A stretch of DNA of 64,000 nucleotides from Pseudoalteromonas xiamenensis (GCF_042431545.1 NZ_JBHLYX010000003.1); one strand, 5' to 3'; numbered from the stretch's first letter, positions 46,725 to 55,753 are shown. A program made the numbers and translations. The notes: generated from the letters alone by a model not told the origin.

Positions 46725-47584
46725 GGCTGCAAAGAGGTATAGCGCTAGTACAAATTTTATTGTTTGTTGCCATATTTAGTGCAATCATGCTCTACTTCAG
46801 CAAAACCGCAAAAGAGCAAATAGAAATAGCGCAATTGGTCCAGGATAGAGCGCTTGCGGAGCTCAACATACACAGCGCATCGCAAAAGCTTTATTTTGAG
46901 CTTTTAATAGAGGATAACGGGTTTTCACCATATGACCCGCAGCATCGTAAAAACTATTTCGGTAAAGCGTTTGAGGTTTTTGACGATGTGGAAGTCAAAC
47001 TTTTTGATTTATCCAGTAGACTGGATTTGCGTTACCCGAATCAAGACAACTTAAAGGCTCTACTGGTCTATGGTGGTCTTAATGAAGAAGATGCAGGGGC
47101 TTTGGTGCGTGACTTGTTAGACTATCAAGATGTTGATAAAATCGGCCGCTTAAGTTTTGATGAAAACAAAGTAACTCAATTTGGCAACCGAAATGGTCCG
47201 CTAAGTGATATAGGTGAACTGCGTTTGTTTGAGTTGCCAAAAGAGATGCTCGAACTCTTGATTGATAACACCTCAATTTTTAAAACAGGTTCATTTAATC
47301 CATTAAATGCCAGTGCAGAGCTGTTAACCGCATTGTATGGACAGCAAACTGCAAATGAAGTAATTGCATTACGCGAACAAACGAATATCAGTAAACAAGA
47401 GTTTTTAATGAGAACAAGAATAAAAGAAACAGAAGACGTGTTTGTCTTTACTGGTACGTCGTTTGAAATTCATTTTTCAAGCAAAGTGAATGATATCAAA
47501 TTGAACAAGCAAGTTACTTTGCAAGTAAAACCATATTCACAAGCTGACCAAAGCCCACTAAATATTTTAGAGATTAGGCAATAG
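46721..47584 (+). CDS. gspK: Type II secretion minor pseudopilin GspK
   Basis: 287 residues, the largest pseudopilin, as expected. The leader is short and cleavage would be at RG/IALVQILLFV; the residue at +5 is Gln rather than Glu, in line with the known lack of Glu5 in GspK that places it at the pseudopilus tip. An alpha-helical insert domain is visible (GGLNEEDAGALVRDLLDYQDVD, given only in part: EEDAGALVRDLLDYQD). GspK caps the I-J-K tip complex. Confidence 0.9.
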   Translation: MRLQRGIALVQILLFVAIFSAIMLYFSKTAKEQIEIAQLVQDRALAELNIHSASQKLYFELLIEDNGFSPYDPQHRKNYFGKAFEVFDDVEVKLFDLSSRLDLRYPNQDNLKALLVYGGLNEEDAGALVRDLLDYQDVDKIGRLSFDENKVTQFGNRNGPLSDIGELRLFELPKEMLELLIDNTSIFKTGSFNPLNASAELLTALYGQQTANEVIALREQTNISKQEFLMRTRIKETEDVFVFTGTSFEIHFSSKVNDIKLNKQVTLQVKPYSQADQSPLNILEIRQ

Positions 47585-47591
47585 ATTTCCC

Positions 47592-48686
47592 ATGCTTCAA
47601 ATTAAAAAGCCACAATTTGGCAATTCCATACTCGTGAATCAGTGTGGTTATCTCGCTGATAAACTCTATCGATTTGTATGGCAAGACGAAGAGTTGAATT
47701 TTGCTGAAGCTGACGAGTCATTCGAGCCAAAGATCTTAATCTTAAGCCGCGCACGATATACTGAAAGCCAAGGGAAATTGCCATTTGATAATAAAAAACA
47801 AGTGAGTCGTTTCTTTAAACTAGCAAGCAACCAAGAGCTGAATAAAAAAGTGACAACGTTGATCCACAAGTGTGTCGAAGGGCAAACGGTATACACGCAA
47901 TGGCGATGGGACAAGGACTACTGTAAGGGGTGGCTAACGTTACCTGAGTCTTTATTGTTTGTACAAAGCTCCTCGGATTTGGTTGAGGTGAATACAAATG
48001 ACCGGACCCTTTGGTGTACAAAATCGGATAACGGGGTGCACTCAATACTGGCTAATGTTTTAGTAAATAGTGCTGAGCGCTTTTTGGTCTCAATTGGTGC
48101 TGCTGCTAAGCCCGTCATTAAAGTCGAGGCGAGTAGCAGACCCATACTGTTGCTAAATAACTTTTTTCATGTTGGTTTAAACAACCTTGCTAGCTTTATC
48201 AATATTCCTTCCAAAGCGTTTATAGAAGCTAGTTTTAAGAAAGGACTTAAAACAACTTCGATGATACTTGCTGGGTATTTGCTTTTCAGCTCTATTTTTG
48301 TCTTAGCAAAACAAGCTTGGTTAACGCATCAGCTAGAGGGTTTGAGCGCCGAGGTTAACACGGCCCTGACGCTGCAAAATGAGGTTGAAAAGCAAGTAGC
48401 GCTTTATACAAGTGGTAAACAACTCTTAAACGAGTTGCCAGAGCAAAGTCCGTTTTTGCAAATTTTCGCTGAGATAGTCCCCAAAGCTCAGTTGACCAAT
48501 ATCCGCTTTGAAGCCGGCCGTTATGAGCTGCGGGGCCAGGCCCAACAGGCAACTGAAATTTTGAGTTTTCTGGTCAATCACCCGTCAGTGAAAGAAGCTA
48601 AGTTTGACTACCCAACACGTAAAAGTCGCGACAAAGACGTGTTTGTTATTAGCTTTACAGTAAAGCAAGCAGGGGAGAATAGCTAA
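47592..48686 (+). CDS. gspL: Type II secretion assembly protein GspL-like
   Basis: 364 residues. The first ~215 residues are a hydrophilic cytoplasmic domain with only faint resemblance to the actin-like fold of GspL. A membrane segment (about 216-236) precedes a coiled coil and a C-terminal PilN-like domain (LPEQSPFLQIFAEIVPK, then ITNIRFEAG-type strand). This topology and the position before gspM identify it. It would couple GspE to the periplasmic assembly. Sequence divergence lowers confidence in the N-terminal assignment. Confidence 0.78.
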   Translation: MLQIKKPQFGNSILVNQCGYLADKLYRFVWQDEELNFAEADESFEPKILILSRARYTESQGKLPFDNKKQVSRFFKLASNQELNKKVTTLIHKCVEGQTVYTQWRWDKDYCKGWLTLPESLLFVQSSSDLVEVNTNDRTLWCTKSDNGVHSILANVLVNSAERFLVSIGAAAKPVIKVEASSRPILLLNNFFHVGLNNLASFINIPSKAFIEASFKKGLKTTSMILAGYLLFSSIFVLAKQAWLTHQLEGLSAEVNTALTLQNEVEKQVALYTSGKQLLNELPEQSPFLQIFAEIVPKAQLTNIRFEAGRYELRGQAQQATEILSFLVNHPSVKEAKFDYPTRKSRDKDVFVISFTVKQAGENS

Positions 48687-48687
48687 A

Positions 48688-49251
48688 ATGGATTTCAAAC
48701 AAGAACTATCCAAAAATGCCCTGCCACTACTGATCATTTTTGCTTTAGCTTCACTTAAATTTATCGTCGTACCGCTCGTGCAATGGCAGGATACTGAGCT
48801 TTCAGAGACTCAACAGCTACAATCGCGCTTATCTAAATCTCAGCGAGTGCTAGAAAATCAAACGTTGAATACGGATTTACACGACCGTTTAACACCTGAA
48901 TTAGCTCGTTTCGCCGATATTGTGTACCGTTACGATTTAGAAAGTAACTTTCAACTAGCTCGTCAACAAGAGTTTGACAGTCTTGCCGCTGAGCATAAAG
49001 TAACATTAAATTCAGTTGCTTGGGAAAACGTAAAGCCGCTCAAGGAGTTAAATTTGATCCGACATTCTGTAGAAGTTAGGGTTGAAGCAAACGGTTTTGA
49101 TGTCCTTAAGTTTATTGCTGTGCTGAATGAGAAACCCAAATTAACTATTACAGAATTTAACCTCGATATTGCAGGGCAAGGAGATTCATTAGGGTTGTAT
49201 CGAGGTACGCTTAAATTGGCGTTATATCAGGAGGCAAATGATGGTTATTAA
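48688..49251 (+). CDS. gspM: Type II secretion protein GspM-like (PilO topology)
   Basis: 187 residues: a short N-terminus, one membrane segment (about 13-32), a coiled coil (TELSETQQLQSRLSKSQRVL) and a C-terminal ferredoxin-like domain. This is the GspM/PilO layout, the partner of the preceding GspL-like protein. It overlaps the next gene by 14 bases. Assigned by topology and context. Confidence 0.78.
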   Translation: MDFKQELSKNALPLLIIFALASLKFIVVPLVQWQDTELSETQQLQSRLSKSQRVLENQTLNTDLHDRLTPELARFADIVYRYDLESNFQLARQQEFDSLAAEHKVTLNSVAWENVKPLKELNLIRHSVEVRVEANGFDVLKFIAVLNEKPKLTITEFNLDIAGQGDSLGLYRGTLKLALYQEANDGY

Positions 49252-49741
49252 GCAAGGTCATTTGTGGATTGGTTTCGTTGTTGCGTTATGTTTGCTTGAT
49301 TTTTTTACGCGAGTTCAGCTGTCGAGCACAAGTAGCTCTAACAATAATGAACCATCGCAGCTGCAAGTGACACCTTTGTCATTGCCACAAGCCCTTGCGA
49401 GTGAGGAGCTTATGCTGTCGTTCGAGCAGTTTAAGCAAAACACTGGAGTACAAGAGTCTGCAGCAAACGAGAGTATGCTATCCACCTCAGATGAAACCAA
49501 GCTCATCGCGAATAACCAGCAGTTTGAGCTTAAAGCGGTTATCAAAGATACTCGCAGTTACGCAATACTATTGGTCACTGACCTGAAATCAAATACTTCT
49601 AAGCTACATAAAGTATCCGAAGGTGAAACACTATTTGGTTACGAAATTGAGTTTGTCGCGGCTACTAGAATTAATTTAGTCAATGCTGCAGGGTCTTACT
49701 TATTGATGATGTATCAACCGAATAATAAAGAGAAAGCATAA
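49238..49741 (+). CDS. gspC: Type II secretion GspC-like protein, short form without PDZ
   Basis: 167 residues: N-terminal membrane segment (about 8-26), a low-complexity Ser/Asn linker and a small C-terminal beta domain (QQFELKAVIKDTRSYAILLV, then KVSEGETLFGYEIEFV) that fits the homology region by which GspC meets the secretin. The PDZ or coiled-coil end of classical GspC (about 270-300 residues) is missing. It could equally be called PilP-like. It ends 1 base before the secretin gene. Confidence 0.75.
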   Translation: MMVIKQGHLWIGFVVALCLLDFFTRVQLSSTSSSNNNEPSQLQVTPLSLPQALASEELMLSFEQFKQNTGVQESAANESMLSTSDETKLIANNQQFELKAVIKDTRSYAILLVTDLKSNTSKLHKVSEGETLFGYEIEFVAATRINLVNAAGSYLLMMYQPNNKEKA

Positions 49742-49742
49742 C

Positions 49743-51809
49743 ATGGCTAAGTTAAATCTTAAGTTGGCAGTCGTTCTCCCGCTCCTTTTAACGGCTTGTA
49801 AGAGCACTGAGCCACATAAACTGCAAGTCGGCAAATCGTATTTAAATGAAGGCGCTCAGTCGCAATCCGTGACAAAAGGGAATGCGGCGTTAAGCGCTAA
49901 CTCAGCGCTAAGTAATACCAAAGAGGCTTCCTATTTTCAGGTGTTACAGTCTGCTAATTGGGGTAATACGAAATTGGGCAGCGCACAAGAAGTATTAGAC
50001 CGCTTTAGCGCTGATGAAAAAGTAACGCTTAGCGTCGATGAACTAGCGGTAAAAGACTTTTTGCATTACGTGTTTGGTGACGTATTGAAAGTAAGCTACA
50101 TCATTGGCGATGAAGCTAGCGCCGATCCACAAACGTTAACGCTAAACGTGCAAGAGCAAGTGTCTAAGCAAAAGCTCTATCAGCTTAGCGAAGAACTACT
50201 AACGCAAAAAGGGTATGTGGTTCGTTTTAACGATGGCATTTTTTACATTCATAAGGCAGAACAAGGGGGTAAAGCAGCCGTAGTATTCGGTTATGGCTTT
50301 ACCGCTGAGTCGGTACCTGATAGTGCGCAAGATATCGTGCAATTTATCCCGTTTCGTTTTGGCCGCCGCTTCTCTATTATTGGTGCCATCAATGAGTTGT
50401 TTAATGTTCAAGCATCGAGTGCGTCAGAAAACGATGCCATGAAGGTGATGGGCAAGCGTCGGGAAATCTTGAAAGTCATCGATTTTGTCTCGATATTAGA
50501 CAGACCCACCTTGGTCAATAAGCAAATCGCGTTTTTTAGACCAGTGTATGCGAGTGTTAATGCAATTAACGAAGAGCTGCAAAACGTCCTAAAAGAAGAA
50601 GGCATTATCTATTCCAGTAAGGGCGATATAGGCACGGCGGTTTCTGCCGTACTGCTTGAACGCAGTGGCGCAATGGTATTATTCGCTAATGAAAAATCAA
50701 TACTTGCGCGCGTTGAGTTTTGGCTACGTCAGCTCGATCAGCCTACTCAAGGTAACGATAAGAAATACCATGTGTATCAACCTGAGTTTGCCAGAGCCAC
50801 CGATCTAGGACAAAGCTTAAGTGTATTAATTGGTGGTGCGGGATTTGGATCGGGGCAACCTACAGCATCTACCTCAGCGCGCAGTGAGGATGCCAGAACT
50901 TCGAGTTCAAATGCTGGCAACAGCACTAATAAAACTATGGTCGCAACCGGTAGTGACATCAAAATGGTGGTGGATGAGCGCTCAAATAGCTTGATTATTG
51001 AAAGCTCAGGTCAAAAATACCGCGATTTATTACCTTTAATAAAGCGCCTTGATGTGATGCCAAAACAAGTGTTACTTGAGGTCATTATAGCCGAAGTAAC
51101 GTTGACTGGGTCTTTTGAGCAAGGTGTCGCGTTTACCCTAACTAATCAAAGTGAAACTAATATAGTCTCGCGTACGCTTACGGGAGCATCGGGTAGTTTA
51201 AATTACCTACTTAAAGGCGGCAGCGGCGACTTAACCCTAAAACTCCTTGAGAGCAACAGTAACGTAGAGGTTCTTTCAAGACCATCAGTGGTGGTACGAG
51301 ACGGTGTGTCGGCTTCGATTACAGCTGGCGACAGTATTCCAACGGTAAGTAAAATCGTATCGGATGGCTTAAATGGCAATCAGCAATCCGTAGAACGATT
51401 AAAAGCTGGTGTGCAACTTTCGGTAACGCCAACTATCAATGCTCAAGGTGTTGTGCTAATGGAAATCAGCCAGTCAATTAGTAATGCTTCTAAAAGTAGC
51501 AGCGCTGTGCAAGGGGCGCCTATCATTACTGAGCGTGCAATAGAAACCGAAGTCGTCGCCGAAAGCGGCCAAACGGTCGTGCTAGGTGGGTTAATCCGAG
51601 AAAGCAACACAAATGGCGATGGGCGTATTCCTGTGCTGTCTGATATTCCTATATTAGGTCGGTTATTTGACTCAACCAGCCGCCAAAAAGACAAAGTAGA
51701 ACTCGTCGTCATGGTAACGCCAAAAATTATCGAAGATTCAAATGATTGGGATATGGTTAGGAAGCAGTTTCAATCACAGTTTCAGTATTTGGAGTTAGAA
51801 GGTAACTAA
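49743..51809 (+). CDS. gspD: Type II secretion secretin GspD (lipoprotein)
   Basis: 688 residues. The signal sequence ends in lipobox LLTAC, so the secretin is itself a lipoprotein and may reach the outer membrane without a separate pilotin. N0 and N1-N3 domains precede the secretin core. Core marks are VLSRPSVVVRDGVSASITAG, a VAESGQTVVLGGLIRES segment and the C-terminal VELVVMVTPKIIED. A Ser/Asn-rich linker (about residues 375-400) interrupts the N3 region. It ends the T2SS cluster; a sigma70 promoter for the S-layer gene begins about 100 bases downstream. Confidence 0.94.
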   Translation: MAKLNLKLAVVLPLLLTACKSTEPHKLQVGKSYLNEGAQSQSVTKGNAALSANSALSNTKEASYFQVLQSANWGNTKLGSAQEVLDRFSADEKVTLSVDELAVKDFLHYVFGDVLKVSYIIGDEASADPQTLTLNVQEQVSKQKLYQLSEELLTQKGYVVRFNDGIFYIHKAEQGGKAAVVFGYGFTAESVPDSAQDIVQFIPFRFGRRFSIIGAINELFNVQASSASENDAMKVMGKRREILKVIDFVSILDRPTLVNKQIAFFRPVYASVNAINEELQNVLKEEGIIYSSKGDIGTAVSAVLLERSGAMVLFANEKSILARVEFWLRQLDQPTQGNDKKYHVYQPEFARATDLGQSLSVLIGGAGFGSGQPTASTSARSEDARTSSSNAGNSTNKTMVATGSDIKMVVDERSNSLIIESSGQKYRDLLPLIKRLDVMPKQVLLEVIIAEVTLTGSFEQGVAFTLTNQSETNIVSRTLTGASGSLNYLLKGGSGDLTLKLLESNSNVEVLSRPSVVVRDGVSASITAGDSIPTVSKIVSDGLNGNQQSVERLKAGVQLSVTPTINAQGVVLMEISQSISNASKSSSAVQGAPIITERAIETEVVAESGQTVVLGGLIRESNTNGDGRIPVLSDIPILGRLFDSTSRQKDKVELVVMVTPKIIEDSNDWDMVRKQFQSQFQYLELEGN

Positions 51810-51911
51810 TTTTTTACTCTCAAAAGTATAAAGAATTGCATTTTGTAAAACGACTATTGCGGTTGAGATAGATAAGATAGTTGTCAGATACGTTAAGTCG
51901 CCTTCAACATC

Positions 51912-51941
51912 TTGACAATGTTAAATATTAGCAAGTATGAT
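51912..51941 (+). promoter_or_regulatory. Strong sigma70 promoter of the putative S-layer gene
   Basis: Consensus -35 TTGACA (51912-51917), 18-base spacer, then TATGAT (51936-51941) followed by CGCG. It is the best promoter in the island. The predicted start near 51948 leaves a leader of about 220 bases before the ATG at 52167. Confidence 0.78.
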
Positions 51942-51947
51942 CGCGTA

Positions 51948-52166
51948 GCTTTGTAAAATTATCGTGTTGTTTTACGCCTGCAGTACAAAAAAAACACAGT
52001 TGCTGATAAACACAAAGATAATTGTTGGCATTTTATTTTGTTTACGCTAGGCTTTGTGCGTAAATTTAAAAGAATTTAGTGCATTCCTTTCGAGGGGGCA
52101 TTTAAATAATCCTGAATCGGGGGTTCCTCCCCTTTTAGGTTTCATGAAACTAGGAGAATGGAAAAC
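51948..52166 (+). promoter_or_regulatory. Long structured 5' leader of the S-layer gene
   Basis: About 220 untranslated bases. Near the gene it contains a G-rich tract GAGGGGG (52092-52098), a GGGG/CCCC hairpin (52120-52123 with 52129-52132), and a perfect 12-bp palindrome GTTTCATGAAAC (52139-52150) directly before the ribosome site TAGGAG. The two G tracts could compete for the same C tract, giving alternative folds. Long stable leaders are known on other S-layer mRNAs; the role here is inferred. Confidence 0.55.
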
Positions 52167-53642
52167 ATGTTCAAAAAATCTCTACTAGCACTAGCACTCT
52201 CTGCTACTGCGTTTGGTGCAGCTGCATCTACAATCGAAGCTGTAAAAACAGGTACAGCTGAGGTAACAACTGCAAACTCAGAAGCTTTCGTAGGTTTAAC
52301 TCGTTACGAAGCAGGTACACCTCTAGCAGCAACTGCTGCTGTTATTTCTTCTGAAGGTCTTGCTCTAGCTGGTAATACACTTCAGTTAGGTTCTGTTGCT
52401 ACGGCAAATAACGCTCTAGCAATCTCTTTTGCTCCAGGCGCTAAGTACCCAGATGGTTCAGCGGTAACTTTCCTTATCACTGGTGCAGAGTTTGATACTG
52501 CTTCTACAGTAACTCACTCATTAGATGTTGCTGCTGATGCATCAGCAACTACAGCAGCTTTGCGTGCTACAGCGCAAGGTCAAGACATGCAGTTCCTAAG
52601 TAAAGCTGCAGACAAGCTAGTATTCCAAGTTAAAGATGGCGCAGACGAAGATGATCAGAAGTTCCTTCTTAATACTAAACTTAAGAATATCACTGGCGAT
52701 GTGACAATCACAGCGTACGCGTCTACACCGGTAGTGTCTGAAATCGATAAGTCATCGTTCAAGATTGCTGCTGTTAAAAACCAGTTCAAAGTTACTACAA
52801 CTAAAACTGATGCAGTTATCAACGTATCTGCGGACCGTAAGCGTTTTGTTGACACAAATGCTACATCAGGTGTATCTCCTAAAGCAGACTTCCACCTAGT
52901 GGTTGCGACTGACAACACGCCAGACGTGCTAGCAGCAGCTGCAGATTCTGTAACTCTTACTCTTAATAACGACCTTTCTGTATTCGATACTGATGCAGAT
53001 GGTAAGTTTGATGATGGTGTATTAGTTGTAGCAAAAGACGCGACTAACACAACTTTCACATACGACAAAACTAAGAAGTCAAGCGTAGTTGCTACAAAAA
53101 CAGCGGGCACTACAGCGTTTGCTCACAACTATGGTTTAGATTTTGACCTAGCAGTTGCAAGCGGTGCAGTTTCTAACTCTATCGTTTTAGCGCCTACTAC
53201 TTTCTCTGGTAAAGTAGAAGCTAAATATACAGGCTCTTCTAAGTCAGCAACACTGACTGCAGACGTAGCGTTTGGTGGCTGGACACTTAACGGTTCACAA
53301 GTAGAAGTTCCATACATGCCATTTGGTGACAACACTGCTGTAGTTCTACGTTTAACGAATACATCTACTAAGACTGGCGACTTAACAGTTCGTTATATGC
53401 TTGAAGGTGCAGTAAGCGAGTGGAAATCAGTTGGTGTTGTTGCTAGCATCAAACCAGGTGTAACGGATATCGGTGCACTAGTTATGGACGCAATCAAAGC
53501 GGATGCTAAAGTAACTAAAGGTAAAGTAGCTATCGAACTAACTACTAACGTACCAGGTGCAAACGTTGAAATCACAGCACTATTCCGTGATATCAAAGAG
53601 CAAGACCGTGCAGTAGTTAAATCTGTTCGTAAAGACAGCTAA
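52167..53642 (+). CDS. Putative S-layer protein, Slr4-like
   Basis: 491 residues from ATG 52167, ten bases after AGGAG; ATG 52158 is too close to it. A Sec signal peptide (MFKKSLLALALSATAFGAAAS) starts the protein; its exact cut site is not certain, and it is written here in full at the 20-21 residue limit only as MFKKSLLALALSATAFGAAA. The mature chain is rich in Ala, Thr, Val and Asp, beta-prone, without cysteine. DTDADGKFDDG at residues 274-284 is a DxDxDG-type calcium loop. Codons are strongly biased to GCT, GTA, ACT and GGT, indicating very high expression. Architecture, size and gene setting resemble Slr4, the S-layer protein reported from Pseudoalteromonas tunicata. A T2SS cluster precedes it and may export it. 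I am fairly sure of surface location, less of the family name. Confidence 0.72.
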   Translation: MFKKSLLALALSATAFGAAASTIEAVKTGTAEVTTANSEAFVGLTRYEAGTPLAATAAVISSEGLALAGNTLQLGSVATANNALAISFAPGAKYPDGSAVTFLITGAEFDTASTVTHSLDVAADASATTAALRATAQGQDMQFLSKAADKLVFQVKDGADEDDQKFLLNTKLKNITGDVTITAYASTPVVSEIDKSSFKIAAVKNQFKVTTTKTDAVINVSADRKRFVDTNATSGVSPKADFHLVVATDNTPDVLAAAADSVTLTLNNDLSVFDTDADGKFDDGVLVVAKDATNTTFTYDKTKKSSVVATKTAGTTAFAHNYGLDFDLAVASGAVSNSIVLAPTTFSGKVEAKYTGSSKSATLTADVAFGGWTLNGSQVEVPYMPFGDNTAVVLRLTNTSTKTGDLTVRYMLEGAVSEWKSVGVVASIKPGVTDIGALVMDAIKADAKVTKGKVAIELTTNVPGANVEITALFRDIKEQDRAVVKSVRKDS

Positions 53643-53655
53643 TAACATACTGTTA

Positions 53656-53685
53656 TAAAAAAGCAGGCTTAGGCCTGCTTTTTTT
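53656..53685 (+). terminator. Strong terminator after the S-layer gene
   Basis: GCAGGC (53663-53668) and GCCTGC (53673-53678) around TTAG, extended by flanking A and T runs, with a T tract to 53685. It isolates the S-layer transcript from the sulfotransferase genes. Confidence 0.93.
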
Positions 53686-53750
53686 ATACCTGTCATTTGG
53701 CCTTTTTTATTTTAATGTTATGATAAAAGTCGTTTTTTTCAGGCGTTGTT

Positions 53751-54479
53751 ATGTTAAGTCACTCTCATCAAGCTTTATTTGTACATGTGCCTAAAGTAGC
53801 TGGGCAAAGTATTGAGCTGGCACTACTTACTGATATGGGGCAATCTTGGCAAACACGAGCACCATTTTTACTTCGCCCTAACAATGATGTGACTCAAGGT
53901 CCGCCTCGTTTAGCCCATTTAACTGCCTGCGAATACCTAGAGCTCGGGTATATAGACTGTGCTACGTTCGACGCGTATTTTAAGTTTTCATTTGTACGCA
54001 ACCCCTGGGCGCGGCTCTATTCTGAATTTCGCTATCGTCAGGCCCTAGGCGTAGCAAAGTATCAATGTGACTTTAAAGCTTTTTTATTTGAGCGTTTTCC
54101 TGTGGCTGAAGACGATTGCTACACAACACACCGAGACCTATATCGTCATGTCATTCCGCAATCGGAGTTTTTATACGATCAACATGGCCAATGTTTAATG
54201 GATTTTTTGGGGCGCTTTGAAAACCTGACTCAGGATTTCGCGTATGTTGCTAATAAGCTTAATTTACAGCAGCAAAATCTGCCGCATAAAAACAGCACTC
54301 AGCAACTAGACTCTAAAGCTATTATAAAGCGCACAGTCAAAAAGCTTATTCCAAATTGGCTTTTACCTAAGCAGTCACCCATTGACTACCGTATCGCCTA
54401 CGACAATGAAATGATTGATTGGGTTGCCGCGTATTACGCGAAAGATATCGTCAATTTTGGCTACACGTTTGATAAGTAA
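53751..54479 (+). CDS. Sulfotransferase family 2 protein
   Basis: 242 residues, soluble or peripheral. The 5'-phosphosulfate-binding loop is HVPKVAGQSIE (around residue 12) and the 3'-phosphate motif is FVRNPWARLYSEF (around residue 83). These are the two signatures of PAPS-dependent carbohydrate sulfotransferases. It probably adds sulfate to the polysaccharide made by the neighbouring genes. It starts the block after the S-layer terminator and ends 2 bases before wzx. Confidence 0.85.
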   Translation: MLSHSHQALFVHVPKVAGQSIELALLTDMGQSWQTRAPFLLRPNNDVTQGPPRLAHLTACEYLELGYIDCATFDAYFKFSFVRNPWARLYSEFRYRQALGVAKYQCDFKAFLFERFPVAEDDCYTTHRDLYRHVIPQSEFLYDQHGQCLMDFLGRFENLTQDFAYVANKLNLQQQNLPHKNSTQQLDSKAIIKRTVKKLIPNWLLPKQSPIDYRIAYDNEMIDWVAAYYAKDIVNFGYTFDK

Positions 54480-54481
54480 CC

Positions 54482-55753
54482 ATGAATAAAACCTTGTTAT
54501 TAACGACAGCAAAAGTGTATTTTCTAAAGCTAGCGATAGTAGTAATTGGTTTTGCTATTGTGGCTGGTTTGGCTAGAAACGTTGAACCAAGCGCGCTTGG
54601 TGACTATTTTTGGCTTTTGTCGTTTGCAAGCGTTGCGGCTGTTGTGCTGCGCTTTGGGCGTGATAATCTGTTGGTAAAGCAAATGGCCAATGCTGTTGAG
54701 CTTGAGCGTCACCGCTTCGTCAAGCAGGCTTTAGGAGTTGTCCTTAAACTATCCGTTGTGCACATCTGTATCGTGTTATCACTTTACTTTACCGAATACA
54801 TAACGCTGAAGGAAAAGATGCTTGGTATAGCGATGTTACCCCCTTTGGTTGCAGTTTTGTCGGTGTTTGGTTATTGGGCGCAAGCGGCGAAGCAAGCAGA
54901 ATTGCAACAGTTACTCAATGCGGCTCCGAGATTACTCAGTGGCATTGCCGTACTTTTCGCACTCTGGTTTTATGACTATACAGTTTCATTGAGTATCGCT
55001 TTAATTTTTACAGCTGTGTCAGTAGCACTGCTTTGTATTACTTATTTGTTTGTTTCCCAGCCAGCAAAGTCGGATAACCATCTAACACAGGCCGATTCGG
55101 CAACCGAAGTGCTAAGAAGTGCACCTAACTACGCGCGTTATCTTATGATTGCACTGTGCTCAACGATAATGATGGAAGGCGCGGTTTTATTAGCGGGGTT
55201 ATTAACCGAAGCCGCTGAAGTCGCAAAACTAGCCGTTGTCATGCGTATTGTCAGTGTCGTGAGTTTTATATTGTTAGCGTTTAACGCGGTATTAATGCCA
55301 GAGTTTGCAGTCCTGGCTAAGCGTGATAATGCGCAAGATATTAGAATGTTGTTTCAAAAGTCTCGCAACGTGTCGCTGTTATCAGCCCTGTTTGTTGCCA
55401 TGCTCGTTTTGATTATCCATAAACCCGTGCTGAGTTTTTTTGGGCAGTTTTTTGAATCGAGCAACCATATCCTTTTTGCACTGCTTTGTGTGCAGCTCGT
55501 GAAGGTGGTGGTGGGTCCAACGGGACAGTTATTAATGATGAGTGGCTATGAACGTATTCAGCAATATTCATTGATGTTTAGTTGCGTTAGTTTGACTGTT
55601 TTTGGATTAACATTGATCCCAACATATGGAGCTTTAGGAGCCGCCTATGCGTTGCTGATTGCTGTCAGCGTAAATAATTTTACAGGGCTCTATTTTTGCG
55701 TGAAACATTATCAGGTTCCTTGGCTTCCTTTTGTTAAGGTTAGGAGCGTATAG
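54482..55753 (+). CDS. wzx: Polysaccharide flippase Wzx (MATE/PST superfamily)
   Basis: 423 residues with about 12-14 membrane segments. The first segment (KLAIVVIGFAIVAGLARNVE) and the LGDYFWLLSFASVAAVVLRF-like region fit PST-family flippases. It should move the undecaprenyl-linked repeat unit across the inner membrane. It is directly followed by a glycosyltransferase gene with no gap. Confidence 0.88.
   Translation: MNKTLLLTTAKVYFLKLAIVVIGFAIVAGLARNVEPSALGDYFWLLSFASVAAVVLRFGRDNLLVKQMANAVELERHRFVKQALGVVLKLSVVHICIVLSLYFTEYITLKEKMLGIAMLPPLVAVLSVFGYWAQAAKQAELQQLLNAAPRLLSGIAVLFALWFYDYTVSLSIALIFTAVSVALLCITYLFVSQPAKSDNHLTQADSATEVLRSAPNYARYLMIALCSTIMMEGAVLLAGLLTEAAEVAKLAVVMRIVSVVSFILLAFNAVLMPEFAVLAKRDNAQDIRMLFQKSRNVSLLSALFVAMLVLIIHKPVLSFFGQFFESSNHILFALLCVQLVKVVVGPTGQLLMMSGYERIQQYSLMFSCVSLTVFGLTLIPTYGALGAAYALLIAVSVNNFTGLYFCVKHYQVPWLPFVKVRSV

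Noticed and set aside
49870..49925. Short repeats of AGCGCTAA near the start of gspD
   Set aside because: They fall in a low-complexity Ser/Ala/Asn coding stretch and are explained by codon repetition.
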